The translations under genes and the position numbers were made by a program. 64,000 nt of DNA from Sphagnum compactum (lineage: Eukaryota > Bryophyta > Sphagnopsida > Sphagnales). The notes under the pieces are model-generated. The model was not told where the DNA came from, ran no database searches, and worked only from the letters and a program-made list of their open reading frames with translations. Below are positions 24,000 through 35,320 of the stretch, piece by piece (position 1 is the first letter of the stretch; each line of letters starts with the position of its first letter). The DNA lies in contig OZ234494.1 of assembly GCA_965153455.1 (NCBI GenBank), positions 15,252,001-15,316,000 on the forward strand. The letters are read 5' to 3'.

Positions 24000-25060
24000 A
24001 AGTTATTTCCAATATGTTTTTAAATATTGCATTGTTGAAATAGATCAAATGAAATAATTTCAATTAGCCTAAGGGTATTGCAAAACACCAAAATGATTTA
24101 GAAAATAGGCATTACCCTAATAAGGGTAATGTAGATGTGAATATGGTTGGATATGATATTTGTATTCTGTCCTTGGGGTATTGCATCACCTTGATGAAGG
24201 TAATGCATGTGTGAATGGTCAATGTGTCCACATGGTATTGCATTGTTCAATTATGCGATATGAAATATAACCTAAGCATGAGGGTATTGCATAAGACCAA
24301 AATAATCTAATATGTGCATTTTTGAATCAATATATTATCTTGGGCATAACAACAAAATAATCGAGCACATTTGCATTACTTTGATGAAAGTAATGCACGT
24401 GTGAATTGGGTTGGAGATTATATGATCAATGTGTCCATAGGGTATTGCATGGATAAAATAAATGAAATAAAATAATTACAACTAGGCTTACTTGGGTATT
24501 GCAAAACAATAAAATGATCTAGTGCATTTGCATGACCTTGATGAGGGTAATGCATATGGCATTAATTGGATATGTTATTTGCAATGTGTCCTTGGGGCAT
24601 TGCATTGTTGAATTAAATGAGATGAAAATAGTTTAATAAAATTGAATGTATTGCATTATAGTAAATTTGTTATGCTCATGCATTAGCCTAATGAGGGTAT
24701 TAAAAAAAGAATCAAGTGCAATATGATATTTTCCTTTTGCCTCGGCAATATTGCATTTCAATAAAATCATCCAGTGGGTGTGCATTACTCGTATGAAGGC
24801 AATGTGATGATTAATTAATTTATGTATGTTTTCTGCACATTGTGTTTAGGTGTGGCAAAAATTTGAAATTTAATAATTGTGAGGAAGTTTAATGAGGGTA
24901 TTGCAAGAACGGTTACATCGGTAGATTGATGTGGCTTGAATAAAGATATCAAGTTCATTTGCAATACCTTCATATGGGATTTAATTGTTGAGTCTTATAG
25001 GGCTACAAAAAAGAAATCTAGTTTAGTTGCAATACCCTTAGTTGGGTCATTGCAACATTG
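24000..25060 (+). repeat. Degenerate repeats of GGGTATTGCA / GATGAGGGTAATGCA
   Basis: The words GGGTATTGCAT (for example 24,175, 24,231, 24,440) and GATGAAGGTAATGCATGTG (24,193; relatives at 24,381, 24,539, 24,790) alternate across about 1 kb with irregular 75-210 bp spacing. GTCC.TGGGG often precedes the first word. This fits an old tandem array blurred by mutation. Confidence 0.6.
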
Positions 25061-25199
25061 TTTTCAACAGTCATAAAGTTACAAGGTTTAGTAAGGCGAT
25101 AGGTAGGAAGGAGAATGAAGCAACCTACCTGGTATATTGCAATACCTTCATTGACTTGCATTGTCATTGCCTTAGTGGAGATTTAGTGCGTAAGTAAAT

Positions 25200-25490
25200 A
25201 GGTAGGTAGGTTATTGGGAAGGTAGGCAAATGGGTGGGTGGGTGGGCAAGTAGGTAAGTAGGTGGGGGAAGGAGGAGGCCAGGGGGCATAGGCAAGTAGT
25301 TTAAATCTAGGTAGATAGGTGAGACCTAGGCGGGTGTGGGGTTTGAAGAAAAAAAAAGGTCAACTTGAGTTCGCCACCTTGGTTAGCCTAGGGATAGGGA
25401 GGGACAAAAAAGGTGCACCCATCAATGTGCCATCCATGTCCACATTGGCGCATTGGTGGGTGCTGTTTCATTTTGGCCCAATGTAATTAG
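25200..25490 (+). mobile_element. Right-hand part of the AGCACCCACC TIR element (copy C)
   Basis: The TAGGTAGG tract, a GTTAGC.TAGGGA word and the terminal GCATTGGTGGGTGCTG match the middle and right end of the elements at 31.1 and 49.2 kb. The final ~70 bp also folds back: GGTGCACCCATCAATGTGCCA faces TGGCGCATTGGTGGGTGCTG. No left terminus is found, so the copy is truncated or nested. Confidence 0.5.
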
Positions 25491-26006
25491 ATTACAACTA
25501 AAAAGTCCAATGCAACTAGACTACAATTAGATAAATAAGTTGCAATAGACATGTTTTTCTCATAGTCCTACACCACCTAGGCCTATTAGGTAGGTAGCCT
25601 CACCTATTAAGTAGGTAACTTAAGCCTAGACCTATTTAATAGGTTAGGCTACCTACCTAGTATGCTTAGGCTAAGTCTATTAATAGGTTGGTAGGTACAT
25701 ACATAGCCTACTAAATAACATAGGCATAGATAGCTTACTAGGTAGGTGTAAACATAGACCTAGTAGGCAACATATAAGACTTAGTAAATTATAACCTACA
25801 TGTTACTTAGGTGCATGCATTTATTAATAAATGCCTTCTACCTACTTCTATTACTTATAACCTACCTATTTATGTAAGTAATGTAAAAAAATTCAAATTC
25901 ATTTAATACAATATGTATGTTGAAAAAATTTCATGGAAGTTGATTATAATATGTTGGTCCAAAAACATGTTCATTACAAACATGTTGTCCAAGAAAATCA
26001 CCTTTT

Positions 26007-26071
26007 GGGGTGGTGGTGCAATGGTTAAGGACTTGACTCTTCAAAGTGGAAATGAGGAGTTCAAGTCCCCA
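26007..26071 (+). repeat. tRNA-like SINE head (copy 2), inside CACTA element 1
   Basis: GGTGGTGCAATGGTTAAGG supplies an A-box-like segment and GAGTTCAAGTCCC (26,056-26,068) a B-box-like segment. The intervening ACTTGACTCTTCAAAGTGG resembles a tRNA anticodon arm, possibly tRNA-Lys(CUU). The acceptor stem does not close. It is followed by CCTAGGTTACCTTGG, as the copy at 56.1 kb is followed by CCTAGG-rich DNA. Confidence 0.5.
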
Positions 26072-26631
26072 CATTTGCAACCTAGGTTACCTTGGCTATT
26101 TAGGTGATTTAATTAGGTAGCTTAGGTTGCAAAAGCTACTAGACCACCTAGCCTAAGGGCCTAACTTAAGGGGCTTTGTTTAACCTAGGGGGCTTGGCCT
26201 AGCCTAAGTGGCTTGGTTTAGCCTAGGTGGTTAAACTAAGTGGCCTAGCCTAGGCCTAAGACATAGGGTTGGTAGTTAAATAAATAAATTTGACATTAAT
26301 TATTAGGTTTATTAATTAGGTAGGTAGGTAAATAGGTAAATAGGTAGGGTAATTAACTAATTAAATAATATTTTCATATTAATTTGAAATAAATAATTTA
26401 AATAGTACATATTTTTGGTTGCTGACAAAATTATATTATTGTCAAGGTGGTTTAGTAAAAACATCCAATCAATAAAACCAACAAAACATACCTAATCAAA
26501 ATGGTGAAATCCAAATCAAGTTGTCCAAAATGGCACTTTGGTCAAGTTAGACATGGGGGCACAAAAACCATATGGGGGGTTCTTTTGACCAAAATTCCCC
26601 ATGAAAAAAACCGTGATTTTTTGTAGTGATC

Positions 26632-29600
26632 ATAGGTAGATTTGGGTTCAATAACATAGGTTAAATTGGTACCTAAACTAATTAGATAATTAAGTTAGGT
26701 AGGTAATTAACCTAGTAGATTAGGCTATGAGAGTAACTATATGAAATATTAAATGTTACATAAATAGGTTATGTAGGCTAGGTAGTAGGTGAGTGTATTC
26801 ACATTAATAGGAGCAAAAATATGTGTAACCAATGTTTAAATTTTCATATTTTAATATCAAAAAATTATTAATGTTGCAATTTATTCAAAATAATTCATGA
26901 AAATATGTTAAATATGTTATGGAAACATTTGGTATGATTTGGAATAAATTTATTGGATAACATATTCAAAATCACACATCAATCACTATAAGTAGTGCAT
27001 TTAAACCTTATTGTAAGGACTTGTTTTTTATTTAATTTTTTTAAAAACATGACATATTTTGCGGGAGGTTATTTAAAAGTATTTTTATGTAATAATACAT
27101 AGAAACAAACTTTTGGGTTTCATTGGATTTTTTTTCAACTTTCAAATGAAATATTTAAAAAATATTTCAAGAATATTTGAAGATAATTAGTCAACCAAGG
27201 AGGTAACCTTAGCTCTTATTAACATGTTTAAACCTAGGTAGACAAAATTATGTAGCTATAGGTGTATGTAGAAAGGTTAGTTAGTAGGTAAGTACCTAGG
27301 TTAGGTGAGTAGATAGGCTATGTAACCTAGGTAGGTAATTGAAGTTTAAGTAAATTACTTTGCTTTCCAAATTGTGTGTCTACAAGTTATATGTATCAAT
27401 ATTTTTTTCATAATTAATATTTGTTGTTCTTGCAAGGTCCAATGACCACATCTCTTGATGAGGACTTAATTGCAAAGATTTATTTTTTTGGCTTGATTTA
27501 TAATTAAGCCATTCTAATCATCTTTCTTTTTATAAAGGCACAAAAGAGAAAGACCTAGCAATATGATCATTCGACCATGATGCACCTCCAGGTTGGCAAT
27601 TACATAAACAAAGGTAGAAGCTTTGTGGAAAGAATTTTAATGATATTGAGTTCTTCAAATTTTATTAAACTTTTACAATTGGGAATGGATGACAAGTGCA
27701 CTTAAAGAGTAATAGCCCAACAAGTGAGTTTTTTAAGAGGTATTAATTGTTCTTATCCAAAGGAGCACCCATAAAAGATAGTTAGAGCTTTGGAGAAAAA
27801 GTTGTAGAGCTTGCCATTAATGCAATTGTGACACAATTTTTGTTGATCAATGTTGGAATCACCATCCTTGCAATTGGCCTTACATTTTAAAGCAAATTCC
27901 ATTTGTGTTTTGTGATTCAATTTTGACAAACGATAATGTGAAATGCACGTCATTGGTTGTTTTCATGTTGGGGTTGTTAATTATATATTAAATACCAACT
28001 TGGTCAGTATTTTAATGCACATCTAATAATGTTTTTTATGATGGGTTCAACGTACAACTAAAAATTCCAACAAACATGCCTTCAAAACCATGTTTTTTGC
28101 ACTTGGTGTCTATTTTTTAACGTCAATTACAACAATTTCAAATCCTTAAAAGCTTCCCCATCCAATGTGATTGAATTCATTAATTACTCATGTAGTGTTA
28201 TCAATGAGTTTATTTTTTAAAAATATTTTAAATAATTCTTACTAACTTTCAAATGACATTAATATTTCAAGAATCTTTTCAATTTTCTAGCACTTACAAT
28301 TATTTGAATAAAAAACCTCATCTAGTGGTTTTTTGTGAAATCATATGAGTGGCATTTGTCACATGGATCAAAATAGTATAATCATGTCACATTCAATATG
28401 TATAATGCCAAAAATCATGAAGTTTGACAATCATCTAATTAGTTTTTGGAGCACATTTTCACATTCCAGTATGTTGATATGATTATTTTTTTTCACCAAT
28501 AGACTTCTTAATATTAATTTACTATTAATTCCAAATTGTGATTTTTTCCCATAATCTTATTCTTAGGGTTTTGAACTACCTTATTCCAAGTACAATTTAT
28601 AAAAACTCGTTTCCATGTTGGCTTGGTGGAAGTTCAAAAGAATGCAATTGCTTCTTGGAAACACTAATGGATTTTCATGGTGACTCAATGTCTTGTATAA
28701 TAGTACAATTGTTGTTAACACACCATCATTTGATCATCAATTGACTTATTATGTTGTGTTTTTGTGTTGCATTTCGTTGACACATTCTATTTTTGTTTTA
28801 GTTCAAAGGCACGTCAATGTGTTCATGTTTACATTCATGGGTTGTGTTATTTAAAAAATTGTTATTTTCAACTTTCATGGCACGTTGTGTTATTTCCCGC
28901 ATTGTGTTGTTTTATAAGGGTATGTTCAAATGTTTGAAAGAAATATTGACAAGAGAAAAGATGAAGTTAGAACTAGAATGTAGAATTTTCTTGTTACAAC
29001 ATTCAAAAAGTTTTATATTGCAATTTAGTCTTAGATATGAAGCTTGAAGATGTGTTGGAAGTTGTTCCAATATTGATGCCATAAAAGGGAGAAAGCAATG
29101 TTGGCCACTTAATGGTGAAAAGTGTAATCACACTTACACAAGCCACAACAAATGTAACACATGTTTAGTTTTTCACATTTAGAAGTGGTAATTTAATTTG
29201 GTGTTGAAAGTATAAGATTTTTTTAATAGTAAAGTTCATAATATATCATTGGAACATTAATCTAAAAAATATTCAATGAATAAAAAGTCCTAAAAAACAC
29301 TCATTAAACATTGTAATGTGTGTTTTTTAGCATTAAAAATACTTATAAATAGACTTCCAAAATTTTGAAAATTACATGTATCTTGAAATCTTTTACATAA
29401 AACTTCACATAATAACATGTAATTTTTTTTTTTTTTTGAAATGTTGGTTGTCTAGTCTCCTACCACGAGAGGGACTAGCTCTCTCCCTTCATTGGTTCTT
29501 GCGAGCTGCATGTTTTTTGCTCTTTCTCTGGACTTCCCTGTTGTCTTCCATGTGATGGTTCCAGCCATAGCCTTACTTACTTAGAATCTTAGAGTAGCCT

Positions 29601-30105
29601 ATTTACTATTTACATCAAAAAATTGGAATTGACCAAGTGGACCATAAGAATTATGGAATTGGTTCTTGTGAAGTCCTTCACACCTTCAAAAATTGTTGAA
29701 CCAATTCTTGAAATAATTCTTGAACTCCCAATAATATTCAGTTTGAGTTTTAAAAATTGAAACTAAAACCAAAATCGATCATGGAACCATAATTGGGCAA
29801 CACTAGTTATGACCTGAATTGGGCAGTTTTTTGATTTTGTCATTACCTCTGGTTTTGGCTTTTTGAGAATTTTCAAAATCAAAGAATCTCAGTTCCAGGT
29901 TTCAATAAATTTTTTATGAATAAAACAATATCCATTTTAAGGTTTCCCAAAGATTCCAAAGCTCCAACTAGTTTCCTAAAAACATTGGTAAAAAATAACC
30001 ATAGTGACTAGTGTCACCAAAAAAACAAGGACACCAATAAACAAAATGCAAAACATGCATATACTGAACAACAAATACACTCTCCAAACTTCACATTGGC
30101 CCGAG
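26632..30105. other. Gene-free AT-rich stretch
   Basis: AT-rich DNA with scattered TAGGTAGG words to about 27.35 kb, then featureless sequence. Around 29.6-29.9 kb there is a GGTTC/GAACC-rich stretch ending GGGCAACACTAGTTATG, a possible hAT-like terminus. No supported gene. Confidence 0.45.
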
Positions 30106-30342
30106 CTAGTGGCCACCTAAATTCTGTCCAGAAACCAGCAAAGAAACCGCCTTCTCCATCATAGAGAGGCTTGAGGTTTTCAGGGGGTCAAATCTTTTTG
30201 ATCTCACTCTCTTAAGCCCACTGGCCTCTCTTCTCAAAGTCTTCAAACCCATACAAATCACACGATTAGATTTCCTTGACACCATTGCTCCATTTGACAA
30301 GACAGAAGACATGAATATAACACATCGACTTCCCCCAGCCAT
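30106..30342 (-). CDS. Unrecognised 78-codon ORF, doubtful
   Basis: Minus-strand frame MAGGSRCVIFMSSVLS... ending SGQNLGGH. Its base composition is richer in G+C than the surroundings and it is Arg/Lys/Ser-rich, with no domain I recognise. It could be an exon of a small gene, a captured gene fragment or chance. The plus strand also has a 76-codon frame overlapping its upstream edge (30,311-30,541), which lowers the weight of either. Confidence 0.2.
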   Translation of the reverse strand: MAGGSRCVIFMSSVLSNGAMVSRKSNRVICMGLKTLRREASGLKRVRSKRFDPLKTSSLSMMEKAVSLLVSGQNLGGH

Positions 30343-31105
30343 TGCTTCAAGAATCCTTACAAAAAACTACACCCATCCCTTCTATGATCGACCTTGTAGA
30401 CTCAATGGACTGCTGCAGTCTTTTGGAGTTCCCAAAATCAGGGTATTTGCTCTTGAAAAGCAAGACAACAAAACCCAGATACAATCAAAACACAAACATA
30501 GACTCTTGAGAAGAGTTATTGGCCACTCTCGAGACCTCTAGAACTTCTCATCATTCCCTTTCTCAACCATCATACCTAGTTCTAAGATAGATACTCTACC
30601 TTTCTGAGTACATTGGGCAGTGGATTGTTTTTGTATTTCCTTCAAGACAAAGATCTACAAACCTCACTCCCACAACTTCTCCTCCATCGCCTTCTAAAAC
30701 CTCCACAATGATCTCCCAAAATCTTCACAAGAGAAAAATTAAAAATAAAATAAAATGATACCCCAAGTCCTTACTCAGAAGCCTCAAATAATCTCATCAC
30801 CTCATCTCTTAAAAATCCCCCTTGCCAATCACTTTATAGAAATCTGATCCACAAAGCCTTGAAGAGTTCTCATTGGGCTGCTCATATTTTCTTCCATCTT
30901 TTTAACTATCTCACCTACTTCGTTGGTCATAACCTGCCAAGCCACCAAAAACACACAAAAATAGAAACATAGTAGATTAGATTTTTTAAAATTATTTTTT
31001 CTTTAAATTTTTTTTTTCTTTTAGTGCTATTGAAACACACTTATGCCAGCAGTCCAACGTAGTCCAAATGGCCTTCACCCAAAAACAGTTGACACTGTTT
31101 TCAAG
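30343..31105. other. Gene-free stretch between the ORF and the TIR element
   Basis: Mixed composition, no domain or splice structure that I can support. Confidence 0.4.
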
Positions 31106-31474
31106 TCACACTAGCACCCACCAACACCCATTGGATACCTGTCATTATTCAGCTATGGATGAACCTCAACTGAGTTAGTATATGGTTTCACCTTGGTAAC
31201 CAATTCTGTAAGAAATAGGTCTCATATATAGGTAGATAGGTAGGAAAATAGATAACTACTAGGTAAGTAGATGGTTTAACCATAAGTAAGGGCTGTTTTT
31301 ACTATCTACCTACTAACAACCCGCTTGTGAGTTGTTAGTAGGTGGGTACTAAAAAAAAGAAACTGAGCTAACCACCATGGTTAGCTAGGGAACTGGAACC
31401 CAATATTAAACTATTTCCTGATCACTTACCATCCATCCTTCGTGATGCACTGGTGGGTGCTGGTTCACTGTGGC
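31106..31474 (+). mobile_element. AGCACCCACC TIR element, copy A (~370 bp)
   Basis: The left end GTCACACTAGCACCCACCAA and the inverted right end GTGAACCAGCACCCACCAGT form terminal inverted repeats. The interior carries ATTGGATACC, ATGGATGAACCTCAACTGAG, a TAGGTAGATAGGTAGG tract and TTGTTAGTAGG, followed by TTTCCTGATCACTTACCATCC. The same order is found in the copy at 49.2 kb. No coding capacity. Confidence 0.65.
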
Positions 31475-31994
31475 TGCAAAAAAACCTATGCTTCATGGAA
31501 GGTTCTTTGATTTTTTTGCAAACCACCCTCAAAATGAGTTGTTTGATTTTTGAGAAACACTAGTCAAGGTCCATATAGGGGACCCTTACCAATGGGTACT
31601 TTCTTTGAGAAAGATAGAACCACACCACATTCATTATGACCACAGGAACTTATTTCTGTAACATATAACTATGGATCAAGTTCACTTATTTATTCCATCC
31701 TGTGGTTTACATGCAAAAGCATGATCATACAAAATAAAGAGTTAGTGGAAGGCGTCCCTTGCATATATGAAGGGTGTCCAAGTGTCAAACCTTGTTGGTT
31801 ACAACTCAGCACATGAGTTTATCACCCTCCTGAAGTTTACTGCTGGTGCATGTTGGAAGTTTGTTAACGTGCATTCCAGGATATAAAGTCCGCTTGATAT
31901 GCCAAGTAACTTTCCTTTAAATTCTTCACAAACCAACTAATGCATAAATCCAACGTGAAAATGACTTGGCATATAAGAGCCTAATGATGGAACC

Positions 31995-32424
31995 CTTTAG
32001 TAGGGGAGGTTCGCGTAGAAGTGGGTTCTCCTGAGGGAGGCTATGGATTACCAAGAAGGCCATTTGTCGTCCGTGTCCCTTGCCGCAGGAAAGATTTCAC
32101 TACTGTGGGAAAGATGCCTTTTCTTGTGTGCGGTCCATAGTCGATCACAGGGTCCTCGATGGAGAGTGATGGAGAGTGCAGGGTTTTGAACCCCGTGCAT
32201 CTTGAGCACGCGGTTGATGAGCGTGGGCCCAAAGCACCCATGCACGATGTGACTTCATACATATAATTTTTAATATGTATATGTATTGAATTATACTTTC
32301 ACAGTTTGCCCCGTTTTTTTTAAAAAAAGTTCTTGCAGGCGAACGGAGGGAATTTTCGAGGAGACTGGGCAGCAAAGGTTTGCTCCTCGCACTTTGCCGT
32401 AGAACCCGAAGTTCAAAGTACAAT
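31995..32424 (-). repeat. Left arm of a ~430-bp inverted repeat pair
   Basis: The reverse complement of this segment aligns along its length with 34,876-35,320. Shared words include ACTTTGAACTTCGGGTTCTAC, GTGAAAGTATAAT.CAATACATATACATAT, CTCTCCATCACTCTCCAT and AAATCTTTCCTGCG.CAAGG. Short frames in both arms share YFELRVL at the inner edge. The pair could be long terminal inverted repeats of one element (Mutator-like in form) or two opposite insertions of one repeat. Confidence 0.7.
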
Positions 32425-33080
32425 TAGTCATCAAACAGTGTTCCCAGTTCCCAGCACTGTTCTGACTGCTGAGCCTCTTTTGACGGAAAGATTTGGTTGA
32501 AATTAGTTCACTTCTGACAATGAGACATAGGGACGTGTAGACAAGGGCACAGCAAGAGTTAACCACTGGGTTTGAATTAGAAGACATCTTAGTATGCTAC
32601 AGATTATAACTGTGTCATTCTTGTTTTCTTGGCTCTGCCTTTGGGGGTAGAGACATTGTAATGCACCCAGAAACGGGCCAAAAGTTTGGTATTCCTCCCT
32701 ACATTCTAGAGTCGTATGGATCCACTATAGAAACATTCTAGGCATCACTGATTGATCTCTTCGGCTTCACCATACTAACTAACATTAATTCCAATTTAGT
32801 ATGTTGAATATTTATCATGGTTATGGATGTTAGTTTAAGGGCAGAGACCTTACACTAAGAGCCTCTTGTTTTCATAGTTGCCAAACTAGCCCAAGTACAA
32901 TTTTTCTTTTCTTTCCAAATGTAATGACGTGTTAGCAGTCTTCATCAGATGCAAAGTTGGGAATCTGCAATTATATTCTTGACAAAGGTTTGCTGTACAT
33001 ATAAAATTGACCAGCTTAGTCATCTGGATTGAATATTATAGCAAGCTGTTGACCAGGACGACAGCTTGAACAATGACTAG
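32425..33080. other. Gene-free sequence upstream of the ASR-like remnant
   Basis: I looked for the missing N-terminal half of an ASR protein and found no His/Lys-rich or GELG-type coding here. Confidence 0.4.
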
Positions 33081-33848
33081 AAGCAGCCCAAGAAACAAAA
33101 AATCGAGAAAGACATTGCTGTCGGAGTGATCACCGCGGGACTAGGCTACACGGCCCCCAAATAAACTAGATTTGTATATTATGCTTGAGACTGACAAAAG
33201 TTCACAACTTTTTTTCTTTTTTCCTTGAGTTTATGTGTATATGAATGAATTTAGAGATCGTAGGTAATGACAAGAGCAAGCCTTCTGGGAATTGATTAAC
33301 TAGCAACAATAATTCAGGACTTTGTGCAATATTCAAAAGACGGAGACTAGAAGGATAGTCTCATATTACATATAAATTTGTGAGGAATTTGTCTGTTGCC
33401 TTTTGTATGAATATGTGGAAGCTAAGGCCCTAGGACAAGGGCATTACGTGGTTGAGATAAATCTGTATGGATTTATGAACCCACCTTATAAATAGTGGGA
33501 ACTGTACAAAGTGTAAGAACCATCTTAAAATGAAATATACTCTCTCTATTGTGAGGCAAATTACACCATATAAGAAACTTTCCAAAGCGTACAATCCATC
33601 TTTAAATTTAAATCTACTTCCCCTATTGTGAGGTAAACTACAATAGAGAGATGTACCTCTGTTTTACACTAGAAGTTTTAAGTACTTTAGGCATTTTTAA
33701 TTTCAATATTCGTAACTTCTGCTTTTTTCTTACTCGTTAATTGGAGATTGTGGGTTTCCCTGATGGAATTTAGGAATATAAGCACCATGAGAAGAAAAAG
33801 GCAAAAGACGCTCAGGGTGGTGGCGGCGGAGGTGTCTTTGGTCTGTAA
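33081..33848 (+). pseudogene. ASR (ABA/WDS)-like gene remnant, C-terminal part
   Basis: Two segments together read like the C-terminus of ABSCISIC STRESS RIPENING proteins. Segment 1 (33,081-33,164, preceded by a TAG acceptor) gives KQPKKQKIEKDIAVGVITAG then LGYTAPK and a stop. It parallels the family's KDPE..HKHKIEEEIA..AAVG.GGYAF. Segment 2 (33,774-33,848, preceded by AG) gives EYKHHEKKKAKDAQ then GGGGGGVFGL and a stop, paralleling FHEHHEKKEAKE. There is no GT donor at the end of segment 1 before its stop, and no N-terminal half upstream, so I call it broken. ASR proteins are small hydrophilic stress proteins acting as chaperones and DNA-binding factors. The remnant lies between the two inverted-repeat arms. 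Confidence 0.45.
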
Positions 33849-34875
33849 ATAAGACTTGGAGACTGCAAGTTATTCCAGTACAATACCTATGTAGAGAGGG
33901 CTGAAAGCTCTTATAAGGTGGTGTATAAATGTTGAAAATCAGCTGGTGGGGGAATTTCGGTGGCTAGCTGATAGAATGCACAACTTTCCAATTGCATCAG
34001 AACTGCTGGGTATTTATGTAATGGTGTGACACATGCTAGCTGTCTGCCCACAGAGATCGACAGACAGCTATATGAATAAATCTTGTATATTTTGACATAA
34101 TCTTGAGTTTTGAACTAAGTTGCTGCTATATTTTTATGTTTTGGACATTTTATGGGGCGTGCCTTCAGGCAAGCAATACCCATTCACCTGGGTCTACAAC
34201 ACCTTGTTAGGAGTAGCTTGCAAGGGACGTCAAATGATCTTATATTCCCCTCATTATAAAGATCTACTCCATTATTTTGCATCTCAGTTTTAAGAAAAAT
34301 TCATGTGCTTTCTGATGTTTGCATGACAAATTTCAATCTTGCTCTGCTCACCAACCTCCACATTTGCTGAAAACGAAGTGATAAAACTCTGCAAATAGCA
34401 TAGAGGAATTTCCATTGAAATTTGCTTACATCAATCCATCCAATACTTCGACGATAGAATCAAGGACAACAGGCTATATGTAAAAAATTCGCAGCAAGCG
34501 AAACTTAGTAACATTTCTTTGAAAGCCGATCAGAACCACAGTGCAATTCTTTCAAACCCCTCTCAAATAAGCTAATCTCACATTTTGGTTAAGAAAGCTT
34601 AAATCTGGCACACCCTGAAAATTCAAAGATATGCATTCACCATGAACGACTAGCAGTGGATAATACATGAGCCTTACATTCGATGATTCACATTGCAGCA
34701 GGCACTGTGAAAATGCAATGAAGTCAAACAAGAAATACAACATTCCGACAAAAAACATTCAGACCAAGGAAAGGAGCAAGAGCAAGGGTGTTAGTGTCAC
34801 TTCATTTCATGAGGTGGCTTGAGCACATTCACTGAAGAGACGGTGTTGGTTTCTTCAATAACAAATTTCGAATAC
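33849..34875. other. Gene-free interior between the ASR-like remnant and the right inverted arm
   Basis: The first ~250 bases could be the 3' UTR of the ASR-like remnant. The rest shows no supported feature. Confidence 0.4.
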
Positions 34876-35320
34876 TTTGAACTTCGGGTTCTACAGCAAA
34901 ATGTGAGGAGCAAAGCTCCACTAGTGCCCAGTCTCCACCGAAGTTCCCCTCCATTCCCCTGCCAGAAAAAGAAAAATACCGGGCAAATCGTGAAAGTATA
35001 ATGCAATACATATACATATAAAAATTATACGTACAAAGTCACATTGTGTGTGGGCACTTCCAGCCCGCGCTCATTAACCGCGTGCTCGAGATGCACAGGG
35101 TCCGAAACCCTGCGCTCTCCATCACTCTCCATTGGGGACCCTATGACCGACCGCGGACCACACGCCAAAAAAAGCATCTTCCCCACTGTAGTGGAATCTT
35201 TCCTGCGTCAAGGCACATGAACGACGAATGGCCTTTTTGGTATTCCATAGGAGGCCCACCTGAGGGTGTGAGGCCAAGGGTGTTCCTGAACCTCAGGAGA
35301 ACCCATAAGTAGAGGAACTT
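34876..35320 (+). repeat. Right arm of the ~430-bp inverted repeat pair
   Basis: Inverted partner of 31,995-32,424. The inner edge is ACTTTGAACTTCGGGTTCTA and the outer edge AGGAGAACCCATAAG. The arms differ by many substitutions and small indels, so the pair is not recent. GGGTCCGAAACCC within it resembles a pol III B box but no A box partner is convincing. Confidence 0.7.

Larger units (their letters stand above)
20029..26628. mobile_element. CACTA (En/Spm)-type DNA transposon, non-coding, 6.6 kb
   Basis: The left end is CACTACAAGAAAACGTGACT at 20029. The right end, read inverted, is CACTACAAAAAATCACGGTT, ending at 26628. Flanking triplets are ATG and ATC, so the expected 3-bp target duplication matches at 2 of 3 bases. 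Both subterminal regions (about 20,060-20,280 and 26,430-26,610) are rich in TTGACTAAA/TTGACCAA in either orientation, as expected of CACTA subterminal transposase-binding repeats. No transposase (TNPD/TNPA-like) frame survives; the longest ORF is 99 codons of T-rich low complexity. The interior is a patchwork of repeat arrays, a second TIR element and a tRNA-like module. It is most likely a non-autonomous or heavily decayed element. Confidence 0.75.

Noticed and set aside
24000-25060. CRISPR-like array of GGGTATTGCA words
   Set aside because: Spacing is irregular and the repeats are degenerate; the context is a plant nuclear transposon.
26007-26071. A functional tRNA gene
   Set aside because: A and B box-like words are present, but the acceptor stem does not pair and the T stem has a mismatch, so a SINE head is more likely.
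32145-32423. Possible protein exon sharing YFELRVL with 34,876 on
   Set aside because: Both frames are short and break within the inverted-repeat arms. The similarity is explained by the DNA repeat.
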